From contig DATBQR010000077.1 of assembly GCA_036560705.1 (NCBI GenBank), forward strand, positions 1-64,000: a stretch of DNA of 64,000 nt, read 5' to 3'. The notes under the pieces are model-generated. The model did no database searches. It was not told where the DNA came from and was given only the letters and a program-made list of their open reading frames with translations. Below, one piece after another: positions 28,605-36,723 of this stretch (positions are counted from its first letter, which is position 1; every line of letters begins with the position of its first letter). The stretch is from RBG-16-66-20 sp036560705 (GTDB taxonomy: Bacteria > Pseudomonadota > Gammaproteobacteria > Burkholderiales > SG8-39). Made by a program: the position numbers and the translations under genes.

Positions 28605-29380
28605 TCCCTTGCTTCCGGCAGCACGCTTTTCACTGCCGGCCATTGGCGCCGGCTCACCGGCAGCCGCTCGGGCGTTCCCTCCAGCACCACGTTCCAGTGC
28701 GGCTCCTCCTCGCCGCTGCCCGCAGCGCGCTCGAAGCCGCGGATTGCCGCGCGCGCCACCAGGCAGTTGCGGTGCACGCGAATGAAGCGCTCGGCGAACT
28801 CGCGTTCGATGGCGACCAGCGGCTCTTCGATCAGATGCTCGCCCGCCTTGGTGCGCAGGGTCACGTATTTGAGCTCCGCCTTCAGGAACAGCACCTCGCC
28901 CACCGGCACCAGGACGATGCGGTTCCTCTCCGCCACCGAAAAGAACTCGCGCGCACCCGTCGCGGCGCGCTCCAGCTGCTCGATCCGCTCGCGGCCCGCG
29001 GCCGGGACTGCGGCGAGCGCCTTCTTGAGAGCGGCGGCCAGCCGCTCGGCGCGCACCGGCTTCATCAGGTAGTCGAGCGCGTTCAGCTCGAAGGCTTCGA
29101 CCGCGTGGCGGTCGTGCGCAGTGACGAAAATGATCGCCGGCGCGTTCTCCAGCGCGCAGAGGTGGCGCGCCAGCTCGATGCCGCCCATGCCGGGCATCTG
29201 GATATCGAGCAGCAGCACCTGCGCCCCGCTCCCCGGCAGCCGGTCGATCACTTCGAGTCCGCCGGCCGCCTCGCCCACCACCGCGCAAGGGAGCTCGCCG
29301 CGGATATCGGCGAGCAGTTCCTTCAGCCGCCCGCGCGCCAGGGCCTCGTCGTCGGCGATGAAGATGCGCAGTTCGCTCAT
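28601..29380 (-). CDS. algR: AlgR-type LytTR response regulator
   Basis: This 259-residue protein has an N-terminal receiver domain with phosphoacceptor Asp59 (LLLDIQMPG) and Lys in YLMKPV. The C-terminal LytTR DNA-binding domain (about 145-250) contains ERFIRVHRNCLVA. In Pseudomonas AlgR controls alginate, twitching and virulence; here the regulon is unknown. It overlaps algZ at one end and hemC at the other (ATGA each), so the sensor pair and heme genes share an operon. The divergent argH matches the Pseudomonas layout and supports orthology. Confidence 0.92.
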   Translation of the reverse strand: MSELRIFIADDEALARGRLKELLADIRGELPCAVVGEAAGGLEVIDRLPGSGAQVLLLDIQMPGMGGIELARHLCALENAPAIIFVTAHDRHAVEAFELNALDYLMKPVRAERLAAALKKALAAVPAAGRERIEQLERAATGAREFFSVAERNRIVLVPVGEVLFLKAELKYVTLRTKAGEHLIEEPLVAIEREFAERFIRVHRNCLVARAAIRGFERAAGSGEEEPHWNVVLEGTPERLPVSRRQWPAVKSVLPEARE

Positions 29381-30381
29381 CCGCGGCCCCTGTACGGAAT
29401 CTCGATCTCGACCCGGTAGCGCGCGCCCTCGACACGGGAATCCAGGCGCGCCTCGTCGTCGAAGAACAGCATCAGGCGCTCGCGGATGTTGTCGAGCGCC
29501 ATGTGGTTGCCCGCCCGGCCGCCGGCGCCCGCCGCATGCCAGGGATTCTCGATTGCCGCCAGCACCCGGTCGCCGCGGCGTTCGATGCGCACCATCACGT
29601 CGCCGATGCCGGTGCCCGGCTCCACGCCGTGGTAGATCGCGTTTTCCACCAGCGGCTGCAGCACCAGCGGCGGCAGCATCGCGTCCATCGGCGCGTTGTC
29701 CAGCTCCCAGGACATGCGCAGCCGCTCGCCCAGGCGCAGCTGCTCGATGGCGGCGTAGCGCTCGATCAGCGCGATCTCGTCGGCGAGCCGCACCAGGCTG
29801 CGCCCGTCGGACATCAGGGCGCGAAACAGGTCCGACAGATCTTCCAGCGTCTGCTCGGCGCGCTTGGGATCGCGCCGGATCAGGCCCAGCACCGCGTTCA
29901 GGCTGTTGAACAGGAAGTGCGGGCGGATGCGCGCCTGCAGCGCCTGCAGGCGCGCCTCGGCAAGCGCCGGCGAATAAGCCTTCATGTGCAGCCGCAGGTA
30001 GATCAGCACCACGGCGGCACAGGTCCCGGCAAGCACCAGTGTCCGCAACAGGCTGGCGGCGGCGAATTCGGCGAAGAGCGCATGCGTTCCCGCGGCGAGC
30101 GCCAGCACGAGCGCGATCACCACCGCCGAACCCTGCCAGTAGGGCATGCGCACCAGCCGCGGCGACGCGGCATAGAGCACGACCAGGCTCGCGACCAGGG
30201 GCGGCTCGAGCAACGCGGCGTTGCCGACAAAAACGGCAAGCGTCCTCGTCCAGTCGCGCTCGGCGAGCAGCGCCGCCACCGCCGCGAGCAGATTCACGAC
30301 GATCAGCACGCGCGCCGTGACCCCGAGGTTGCGAAAATCGGGAAGGGCGTCGGCCTGCGGGTTTTGCCTTATACTGGCCAT
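29377..30381 (-). CDS. algZ: AlgZ/FimS-type (LytS-like) sensor histidine kinase
   Basis: This 334-residue sensor kinase has four to five N-terminal transmembrane segments (about 22-130), then a His_kinase domain with the phospho-His155 in RIRPHFLFNSLNAV. The ATP-binding N box is LVENAIYHGVEPG. It lacks the usual periplasmic sensor loop. AlgZ works with AlgR, whose gene overlaps it. It is divergent from argH with only about 12-36 bases between start codons, so promoters of both units overlap. Confidence 0.92.
   Translation of the reverse strand: MASIRQNPQADALPDFRNLGVTARVLIVVNLLAAVAALLAERDWTRTLAVFVGNAALLEPPLVASLVVLYAASPRLVRMPYWQGSAVVIALVLALAAGTHALFAEFAAASLLRTLVLAGTCAAVVLIYLRLHMKAYSPALAEARLQALQARIRPHFLFNSLNAVLGLIRRDPKRAEQTLEDLSDLFRALMSDGRSLVRLADEIALIERYAAIEQLRLGERLRMSWELDNAPMDAMLPPLVLQPLVENAIYHGVEPGTGIGDVMVRIERRGDRVLAAIENPWHAAGAGGRAGNHMALDNIRERLMLFFDDEARLDSRVEGARYRVEIEIPYRGRG
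30370..30375 (+). promoter_or_regulatory. Putative -10 element (TATACT) for argH
   Basis: TATACT lies 18 bases before the GTG and 42 before the ATG of argH, inside the start of the divergent algZ. No convincing -35 box was found, so this is only a candidate. Confidence 0.25.
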
Positions 30382-30393
30382 TGTTAGCGAGCG

Positions 30394-31902
30394 GTGTTCA
30401 ACCGCATTCTATTCTGTATGGCTCCTCCAGTGCCCAAGCGCCGGCCCAGCAGCAGCAAGAGCATAAAAGCGAAGACGTGGTCCGGAAGATTTTCCGAACC
30501 CGTCGACCAGCTGGTGCAGCGCTTCACGGCCTCGATCTCGTTCGACCGGCGGCTGGCGACGCACGACATCAAGGGCTCGCTCGCGCACGCGCGCATGCTC
30601 GCGGCCTGCGGGGTGATCGGGCGCGCGGACCTGAAGGCGATCGAGGGCGGGCTGGCGAAGGTCCGCGCCGAGATCCGGGCGGGGAAGTTCGCCTGGTCGA
30701 TCGCCGACGAGGACGTGCATTCGAGCATCGAGCGGCGCCTGACCGAGCTCGCCGGCAGCGCCGGCAAGCGGCTGCACACCGCGCGCTCCAGGAACGACCA
30801 GGTGGCTACAGACCTGCGGCTGTGGCTGCGCGACGAAATCGACGAAATCGCCAAGCGGCTCGCCGCGCTTGAAGAAGCGCTGCTCGCGCAGGCGGCGCGC
30901 CATGCCTCGCTGGTGATGCCCGGGTTCACGCACCTGCAGGTCGCGCAGCCGGTGACCTTCGGCCACCACCTGCTCGCCTACGCGGCGATGCTCGAACGCG
31001 ACCGGGCGCGGCTCGCCGACTGCCGCAGGCGCGTCAACGTGCTGCCGCTGGGTGCGGCGGCGCTGGCCGGCACCACCTTCCCCATCGACCGCGAAAAAGT
31101 CGCACGCGAGCTGGGCTTCGACGGCGTGGCCGGGAATTCGATGGACGCCGTTTCGGACCGCGACTTCGCCATCGAATTCGCCGCCTGCGCCGCCCTCGCG
31201 ATGGTGCACCTGTCGCGCTTTGCCGAGGAGCTGGTCCTCTGGATGAGTCCGCGCTTCGGCTTCGTCAGGATCCCCGACCGCTTCTGCACCGGCAGCTCAA
31301 TCATGCCGCAGAAGAAGAATCCGGACGTGCCCGAGCTGGTGCGCGGCAAGAGCGGCCGCGTCTTCGGCCACCTGGTCGCGCTGCTCACGCTGATGAAAGG
31401 CCAGCCGCTCGCGTACAACAAGGACAACCAGGAGGACAAGGAGCCGCTGTTCGATACCGTGGACACGCTCAAGGATTCGCTGGAAGTGTTCGCCGCCCTC
31501 GCCGCCGGCCTGCAGCCGCAGGCGAAGGCGATGCGCGCGGCCGCGCTCGAGGGCCACGCCACCGCCACCGACCTGGCGGATTACCTCGCGCGCAAGGGCG
31601 TGCCGTTCCGGGATGCGCACGAGGCGGTGGCGCGCGCGGTGCGCGCGGCGGACGCCGCGGGCTGCGACCTCGCCGAACTGCCGCTGAAGACCCTGAAGCG
31701 CTTTTCATTCGCCATCGGCGCCGACGTGTTCAAGTCGCTCACGCTCGAAGGATCCGTCGCAAGCCGCAACCATGCCGGCGGCACCGCGCCCGCGCAGGTA
31801 AAAGCAGCCATCGCGCTGGCGCGATCCAGATTGCCGCTGGCGCGATCCAGGTTGCCGCTGGCGCGATCGTTGTCGGCCAGCGCTCGAAAGCGCCGGCGCT
31901 AG
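30394..31902 (+). CDS. argH: Argininosuccinate lyase with extended C-terminal tail
   Basis: ArgH splits argininosuccinate into arginine and fumarate. Family motifs are clear: KTWSGRF near the N-terminus, HTARSRNDQVATD, TFGHHLLAYA and the signature GSSIMPQKKNPDVPEL. The start may be GTG at 30394 or ATG at 30418; the latter leaves a Lys/Ser-rich leader and is more usual. The family normally ends near AQVKAAIALAR. Here about 24 more residues follow, encoded by a 21-base tandem repeat and ending in a basic SARKRRR. Full length is 502 residues against a typical 460-475. Confidence 0.96.
   Translation: MFNRILFCMAPPVPKRRPSSSKSIKAKTWSGRFSEPVDQLVQRFTASISFDRRLATHDIKGSLAHARMLAACGVIGRADLKAIEGGLAKVRAEIRAGKFAWSIADEDVHSSIERRLTELAGSAGKRLHTARSRNDQVATDLRLWLRDEIDEIAKRLAALEEALLAQAARHASLVMPGFTHLQVAQPVTFGHHLLAYAAMLERDRARLADCRRRVNVLPLGAAALAGTTFPIDREKVARELGFDGVAGNSMDAVSDRDFAIEFAACAALAMVHLSRFAEELVLWMSPRFGFVRIPDRFCTGSSIMPQKKNPDVPELVRGKSGRVFGHLVALLTLMKGQPLAYNKDNQEDKEPLFDTVDTLKDSLEVFAALAAGLQPQAKAMRAAALEGHATATDLADYLARKGVPFRDAHEAVARAVRAADAAGCDLAELPLKTLKRFSFAIGADVFKSLTLEGSVASRNHAGGTAPAQVKAAIALARSRLPLARSRLPLARSLSASARKRRR
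31816..31868 (+). repeat. 21-bp tandem repeat (2.5 copies) in argH 3' end
   Basis: Units at 31816-31836 and 31837-31857 differ at one base and are followed by a partial copy. Each encodes the in-frame heptad LARSRLP. The repeat extends the ArgH C-terminus. Confidence 0.9.
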
Positions 31903-31912
31903 GACATCGGTC

Positions 31913-33217
31913 ATGGCCGATCCGCTCGAACTCCGGCAGATCGGAAAATACCCGGTCGAGCGCCACCTCGGCTCGGGGGCGACCTCCGAGGTCTACCTCT
32001 GCCACGACACCTTCGCCAAGCGCAGCGTCGCGGTGAAGCTGGTCTCCACCGCGCTGTTCAACGACCCGGAGCGCGGCAAGCTCTACAAGAAGCTGTTCGT
32101 TACCGAGGCCTCGCTCGCCGGCAAGCTCAAGCACCCGCACATCTGCCAGATCTACGACGCGGTGGCGGACGAAGACCTGCACTACATCGTGATGGAATAC
32201 GTGGACGGCGGGACCCTCGAGAAATTCTGCGTCCCCGACCACCTGCTGCCGGTCGACAAGGCGGTGGAGATCGTCTTCAAGTGCACGCGCGCCCTGGAAT
32301 TCGCGCACGAGATGGGCATCACCCACCGCGACATCAAGCCGGCCAACATCCTCTACGCCGGCGAGACCGACGTGAAGATCTCCGACTTCGGCGCGGCGCT
32401 GATCGCCAGCGGCGACTCGACCCAGATCTCCGCCATCGGCTCGCCCTCCTACATGTCGCCGCAGCAGGTCAAGGAGCACCCGCTCGATCACCGCACCGAC
32501 ATCTATTCGATGGGCGTGGTGATGTACCACCTGCTGGCCGGCAGGCTGCCGTTCCAGGCATCGAACAATTTCAGCCTGATCTACCAGATCACCAGCGTCG
32601 AGCCGCTGCCGCCCTCCTCCTACCGGCCCGAGATCCCGCAGGCGATCGACGCCATCGTGCGGCGCGCAATGGCCAAGGACCTGGAGAACCGCTACGCCGA
32701 ATGGGAGGAGTTCTCGCTCGATCTCGCCGCGGTGTTCCGCGGCGAGCCGGCCAGCCGCAGCCCGTCCGCCGGCGACCAGCAGTTCGCCGATTCGGACAAG
32801 TTCGAGACGCTGCGCGCCCTGCCGTTCTTCGAGAACTTCTCGGACGCCGAGATCTGGGAGGTCGCGCGCATCTCCGCGTGGCGCCATGCGCACACGGGCG
32901 ACGTGATCATGAAGGAAGGCGAACAGGGCGACTACTTCTGCCTGCTGGCCGACGGCCAGGTGAAGGTGACCAAGCGCAACAAGCTGCTGAACGTGCTGCG
33001 CGCGGGCGAGTGCTTCGGCGAGATGGCCTACCTGCAGAAAGGCGCGCACGTGCGCGGCGCCGACGTGACGGTGATGAGCGACTGCAAGATCGTCTCGGTG
33101 CCGACCGAGAAGCTGGCGCAGGCATCCGACGCCTGCCGGCACAAGTTCGACCGCGCCTTCATGGAGATCCTGGTCGAGCGGCTGACGATGGCCAACGTCC
33201 GTCTGTCGGGCGTCTGA
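31913..33217 (+). CDS. Serine/threonine protein kinase fused to a cyclic-nucleotide-binding domain
   Basis: The 434-residue protein joins a Hanks-type kinase (residues 11-275) to a cNMP-binding domain (about 297-425). Kinase elements are intact: glycine loop LGSGATSEVY, ATP-binding Lys42, THRDIKPANIL with catalytic Asp140, DFG at 158-160 and a MSPQQ in place of APE. The binding domain has the phosphate-binding cassette with Glu370 and Arg381 (GECFGEMAYL then HVRGA), so nucleotide binding is plausible. No transmembrane segment, so it is cytosolic. It begins 10 bases after argH and a monooxygenase gene follows in 4 bases. Substrates are unknown. Confidence 0.92.
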   Translation: MADPLELRQIGKYPVERHLGSGATSEVYLCHDTFAKRSVAVKLVSTALFNDPERGKLYKKLFVTEASLAGKLKHPHICQIYDAVADEDLHYIVMEYVDGGTLEKFCVPDHLLPVDKAVEIVFKCTRALEFAHEMGITHRDIKPANILYAGETDVKISDFGAALIASGDSTQISAIGSPSYMSPQQVKEHPLDHRTDIYSMGVVMYHLLAGRLPFQASNNFSLIYQITSVEPLPPSSYRPEIPQAIDAIVRRAMAKDLENRYAEWEEFSLDLAAVFRGEPASRSPSAGDQQFADSDKFETLRALPFFENFSDAEIWEVARISAWRHAHTGDVIMKEGEQGDYFCLLADGQVKVTKRNKLLNVLRAGECFGEMAYLQKGAHVRGADVTVMSDCKIVSVPTEKLAQASDACRHKFDRAFMEILVERLTMANVRLSGV

Positions 33218-33221
33218 CTGC

Positions 33222-34514
33222 GTGGCGGGCGATTCCGTCATCATTGCCGGCGGCGGCATTGGCGGGCTGGCGACCGCCTTGACGCTGCACCAGATCGGCG
33301 TGCCCTGCGTTGTCTTCGAGTCTGTCCGGGACATGCGTCCGCTCGGTGTCGGCATCAACCTGCAACCCAACGCGGTGCGGGAACTCCAGGATCTCGGCAT
33401 CACCGAGGATGATCTCGACCGCGCGGGATTGCCCGCCAGGGAATGGGCGCTGGTCGGGCTCAACGGCAATGACATCTATTCAGAGCCGCGCGGACGCCTC
33501 GCCGGATACCAATGGCCGCAATACGCGGTTCATCGCGGCCGGTTTCACGTGCTGCTGCATGAAAAACTCGTGGAACGGGCCGGTCCGGAAGCGGTAAGGC
33601 TCGGTCACCGCGTGACCGGGTACCGGAAGAATCCGGACGGAGGCGTCACCGCGATCGTGGAACGAGCCGACGGCCCGGCCTTCGAAGCGACTGGTCGGCT
33701 GCTCATCGGCGCCGACGGCATCCATTCGGCGGTCAGGGCGCAGATGCACCCCGGCCAGCCGCCGATCCACTGGGGCGGCGCGGTGATGTGGCGCGGCACC
33801 ACCTGGGCGAAACCGATACGCACCGGCGCCTCCTTCGTCGGCCTGGGCACGCATCGCCAGCGGATGGTCTTCTATCCGATCTCCCATCCCGATCCGAAGA
33901 CGGACCTGTCGATGATCAACTGGATCGCGGAGGTCACGATGGACAACAACGAGGGATGGAAGCAAAGCGGCTGGTTCCGGCAGGTCGGCACCGGAGAATT
34001 CGTCCATCATTTCAAGGACTGGATCTGGGACTGGCTCGATGTGCCGGCCCTGATCCGGCAGGCGGACACCGCCTTCGAAAACCCGATGATCGACCGCGAT
34101 CCGGTGCCCACCTGGCAAGACGGCCCGGTGGCGCTGCTCGGCGATGCCGCTCATGCCATGTATCCGACCGGTTCCAACGGCGGCAGCCAGGCCATCGTCG
34201 ATGCCCGCGTCCTGGGAGCCGCCATGGTCGAGCACGGGGCCACGCAGGAGGCGCTCGCCGCCTACGACGCCAAACTATGCGGCCCCGTTTCGCAGCTCGT
34301 CCTGCGCAATCGCGGCGCCGGGCCGTTCGGACTTCTCAATCTCGTCGACGAACGGTGCGGCGGCACGTTCGACAACATCGACGACGTGATCCCGTCGAAG
34401 GAACGCAACGAGTTCATGGCGGCGTACAAGGCCGCCGCGGGCTTTGCGATCGAAAACCTCAACCAGGCGCCACCGACGATCCAGACTGGCGCGCGGGCGC
34501 GCGCCGCGATCTAG
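33222..34514 (+). CDS. PhzS-like FAD-dependent monooxygenase
   Basis: This 430-residue flavoprotein has the FAD motif IIAGGGIGGLATALTLHQIG, RPLGVGINLQPNAVREL, GADGIHSAVRAQMHP and ALLGDAAHAMYPTGSNGGSQ. The segment order and wording resemble PhzS (5-methylphenazine-1-carboxylate hydroxylase) more than salicylate hydroxylases. No phenazine genes are nearby, so the substrate is unknown. GTG at 33222 is 4 bases after the kinase gene. It shares a CTAG at its stop with the convergent grxD. Confidence 0.88.
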   Translation: MAGDSVIIAGGGIGGLATALTLHQIGVPCVVFESVRDMRPLGVGINLQPNAVRELQDLGITEDDLDRAGLPAREWALVGLNGNDIYSEPRGRLAGYQWPQYAVHRGRFHVLLHEKLVERAGPEAVRLGHRVTGYRKNPDGGVTAIVERADGPAFEATGRLLIGADGIHSAVRAQMHPGQPPIHWGGAVMWRGTTWAKPIRTGASFVGLGTHRQRMVFYPISHPDPKTDLSMINWIAEVTMDNNEGWKQSGWFRQVGTGEFVHHFKDWIWDWLDVPALIRQADTAFENPMIDRDPVPTWQDGPVALLGDAAHAMYPTGSNGGSQAIVDARVLGAAMVEHGATQEALAAYDAKLCGPVSQLVLRNRGAGPFGLLNLVDERCGGTFDNIDDVIPSKERNEFMAAYKAAAGFAIENLNQAPPTIQTGARARAAI

Positions 34515-34843
34515 GCCTGCTGCGCCGACCCCTGGAACAGCTTCTGCAGTTCGCCTGACTGGTACATCTCTTTGATGATGTCCGCGCCGCCGACGAACTC
34601 GCCGTTCACGTAGAGCTGGGGAATCGTCGGCCAGTTGGCGAAATCCTTGATGCCCTGGCGGATGTCCGGGTTCTCCAGCACGTTCACGCTGAAGAATTCA
34701 TTCACGCCGCAGGCGTTGAGCGCCTGCACCGCGAGCGCCGAGAAGCCGCATTGCGGAAACTGCGGCGTGCCTTTCATGTAGAGCACCACGGGGTTGCCGG
34801 CAACCTGCTGTTTGATCTTTTCTTGAGTGTCCATGGTCGTCAT
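34511..34843 (-). CDS. grxD: Monothiol glutaredoxin GrxD
   Basis: This is a 110-residue CGFS-type glutaredoxin that binds and transfers [2Fe-2S] clusters with glutathione. The active site CGFS lies at 32-35 after MKGTPQFPQ, and WPTIPQLYVNGEFVGGADI is typical. It starts within the prmC stop (ATGA), so it ends the hemA-prfA-prmC operon. ATG at 34834 is an alternative start. Confidence 0.97.
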   Translation of the reverse strand: MTTMDTQEKIKQQVAGNPVVLYMKGTPQFPQCGFSALAVQALNACGVNEFFSVNVLENPDIRQGIKDFANWPTIPQLYVNGEFVGGADIIKEMYQSGELQKLFQGSAQQA

Positions 34844-35631
34844 TTTAGCTTTCCACCCGAGACGCGGGCAATGCCCGCCAGATCGGGCCAGGTTGTGATG
34901 GATTCAAGTCCCGCCGCCGCGAGCAGGTCCCTGACCGCTCTTTCCTGTCCCAAACCGTGTTCCAGCAGGAGCCAGCCCCCCGCGACGAGGTGTGCCGGTG
35001 CACCCCGCGCAATGTCCCTGATGGAGTCAAGGCCATCCGCTCCGCCTGCCAGCGCTCCGAGCGGTTCGAAGCGCAGCGCATCGAGATGTGGATCGCCGGC
35101 CGCGATGTACGGCGGGTTGGACACCACGAGGTCGAAGCGTTCCCCCGCGACCGGCGTGAACCAGCGGCCGTGGCGGAAATCGACATCGAGATTGAATTTG
35201 GCGGCATTGCGCTTGGCGGTCGCGAGGGCCGACAGGTCGGATTCCACCGCGACGACCCTGGTTTGGGGACTCTTGGATTTGGCGGCGATTGCAATTGCTC
35301 CGGAGCCCGTGCCAAGGTCCAGCATCGATCCCGGTTTTCTTTCCAGCGCGAAATCGACCAGCAGCTCCGTCTCCGGCCGCGGGATGAGTACCGACGGATT
35401 GACCGCGAGCTCGAGCCCGTAGAACTCCTTGCGGCCGAGGATGTAGGCGACCGGTTCGCCTCTTTTTCTTCGTTCGGCGAAATCAAAAAACGCGTTCTCG
35501 ACTTCGAAGGGTATTTCCTGCTCGGGGGAAGCTGCCAGGCTGGCCTGGGAGAAACCGCAAGCCTCCGCCAGCAGCAGCCTCGCCTCGCGCGGATCGATAC
35601 CCGATGCCCTTATCGCTTCAGAAACCGTCAA
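34840..35631 (-). CDS. prmC: Release factor glutamine methyltransferase
   Basis: PrmC methylates the Gln of the GGQ motif of release factors. The 263-residue enzyme has the SAM-binding LDLGTGSGAIAIA, the substrate-binding NPPY in VVSNPPYIAAGD, and the family segment GRKEFYGLELAVNPSVLIPRPETE. The start is TTG at 35631, overlapping the prfA stop by four bases (TTGA). It directly follows prfA, its substrate gene. Confidence 0.95.
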   Translation of the reverse strand: MTVSEAIRASGIDPREARLLLAEACGFSQASLAASPEQEIPFEVENAFFDFAERRKRGEPVAYILGRKEFYGLELAVNPSVLIPRPETELLVDFALERKPGSMLDLGTGSGAIAIAAKSKSPQTRVVAVESDLSALATAKRNAAKFNLDVDFRHGRWFTPVAGERFDLVVSNPPYIAAGDPHLDALRFEPLGALAGGADGLDSIRDIARGAPAHLVAGGWLLLEHGLGQERAVRDLLAAAGLESITTWPDLAGIARVSGGKLK

Positions 35632-36713
35632 GCGGCTTTTTCGGCGAGCTGCGCCAGCAGCTCGGTCTGGTGCTCCGCCGCCAGCGCGCTGACGATGTCG
35701 TCCAGTTCGCCGTCCATGATGCGCTCGATCTTGTACAGGGTCAGGTTGATGCGGTGGTCGGTGACGCGGCCCTGCGGGAAGTTGTAGGTGCGGATGCGCT
35801 CGGAGCGGTCGCCCGAGCCGATCAGCGATTTGCGCGTCGAGGCGGTCTTCGCCGCCAGCTCCTTCTCCTGCTTGTCCTTGATGCGCGCCGAGAGCACCGA
35901 CAGCGCCCTTTCCCGGTTCTTGTGCTGCGAGCGCGAATCCTGGCACTCGACCACGATGCCGGTCGGCAGGTGCGTGATGCGGATCGCCGAATCGGTCTTG
36001 TTGACGTGCTGGCCGCCGGCGCCCGAGGCACGGTAGGTGTCGATGCGCAGCTCGGCGGGATTCAGCACCACCTCGCCTACCGCGTCGGCCTCCGGCAGGA
36101 CCGCGACCGTGCAGGCCGACGTATGAATCCGCCCCTGCGTTTCGGTCTCGGGCACGCGCTGCACGCGATGGCCGCCGGATTCGAATTTCAGCTTCGAGTA
36201 CGCGCCTTGCCCGGCGATGCGCGCGACCACTTCCTTGAAGCCGCCCAGTTCGGAGGGGCTTTCCGAGATCAGCTCCACCTTCCAGCCCTGGCGCTCGGCG
36301 TAGCGCGTGTACATGCGGAACAGGTCGCCGGCGAACAGCCCGGACTCGTCGCCGCCGGTGCCGGCGCGCACCTCGAGGAAGATGTTCCGGTCGTCGTTCG
36401 GGTCGCGCGGCAGCAGCGCCGCCTGCAGCTCGGCTTCCAGCCGGCCCATCGCCGCCTGGGCGGTCTTCATCTCCTCGTCGGCGAAACCCTTCATCGACGG
36501 GTCGGAAGCCATGTCGCGCGCGGCGGCGGCATCCCGTTCCGCGTCCTGATAGCGCCCGTAGAGTCCGGCCAGCGCCGTGAGTTCGGAGTGCTCCCGCGAC
36601 AGCTTGCGGAACTCGTCCATGTCGCGCGCCGCCTTCTCGGCCGACAGCAACCGATTCAGCTCCTCCAGCCGTCTCGCCTGGCTGTCGAGCTTCGCACGCA
36701 GCGAAGGTTTCAA
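35628..36713 (-). CDS. prfA: Peptide chain release factor 1
   Basis: RF1 ends translation at UAA and UAG. The 361-residue protein has the catalytic GGQ in ASGAGGQHVNKTDSAIR and the family's HRVQRVPETE. It lies between hemA (10 bases upstream) and prmC (overlapping), the classic hemA-prfA-prmC arrangement. Confidence 0.98.
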   Translation of the reverse strand: MKPSLRAKLDSQARRLEELNRLLSAEKAARDMDEFRKLSREHSELTALAGLYGRYQDAERDAAAARDMASDPSMKGFADEEMKTAQAAMGRLEAELQAALLPRDPNDDRNIFLEVRAGTGGDESGLFAGDLFRMYTRYAERQGWKVELISESPSELGGFKEVVARIAGQGAYSKLKFESGGHRVQRVPETETQGRIHTSACTVAVLPEADAVGEVVLNPAELRIDTYRASGAGGQHVNKTDSAIRITHLPTGIVVECQDSRSQHKNRERALSVLSARIKDKQEKELAAKTASTRKSLIGSGDRSERIRTYNFPQGRVTDHRINLTLYKIERIMDGELDDIVSALAAEHQTELLAQLAEKAA

Positions 36714-36723
36714 GGCCGCAGCT

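Noticed and set aside
31816..31868. A CRISPR-like array, because of the short tandem repeat.
   Set aside because: Units are directly adjacent without spacers and are in frame inside argH.
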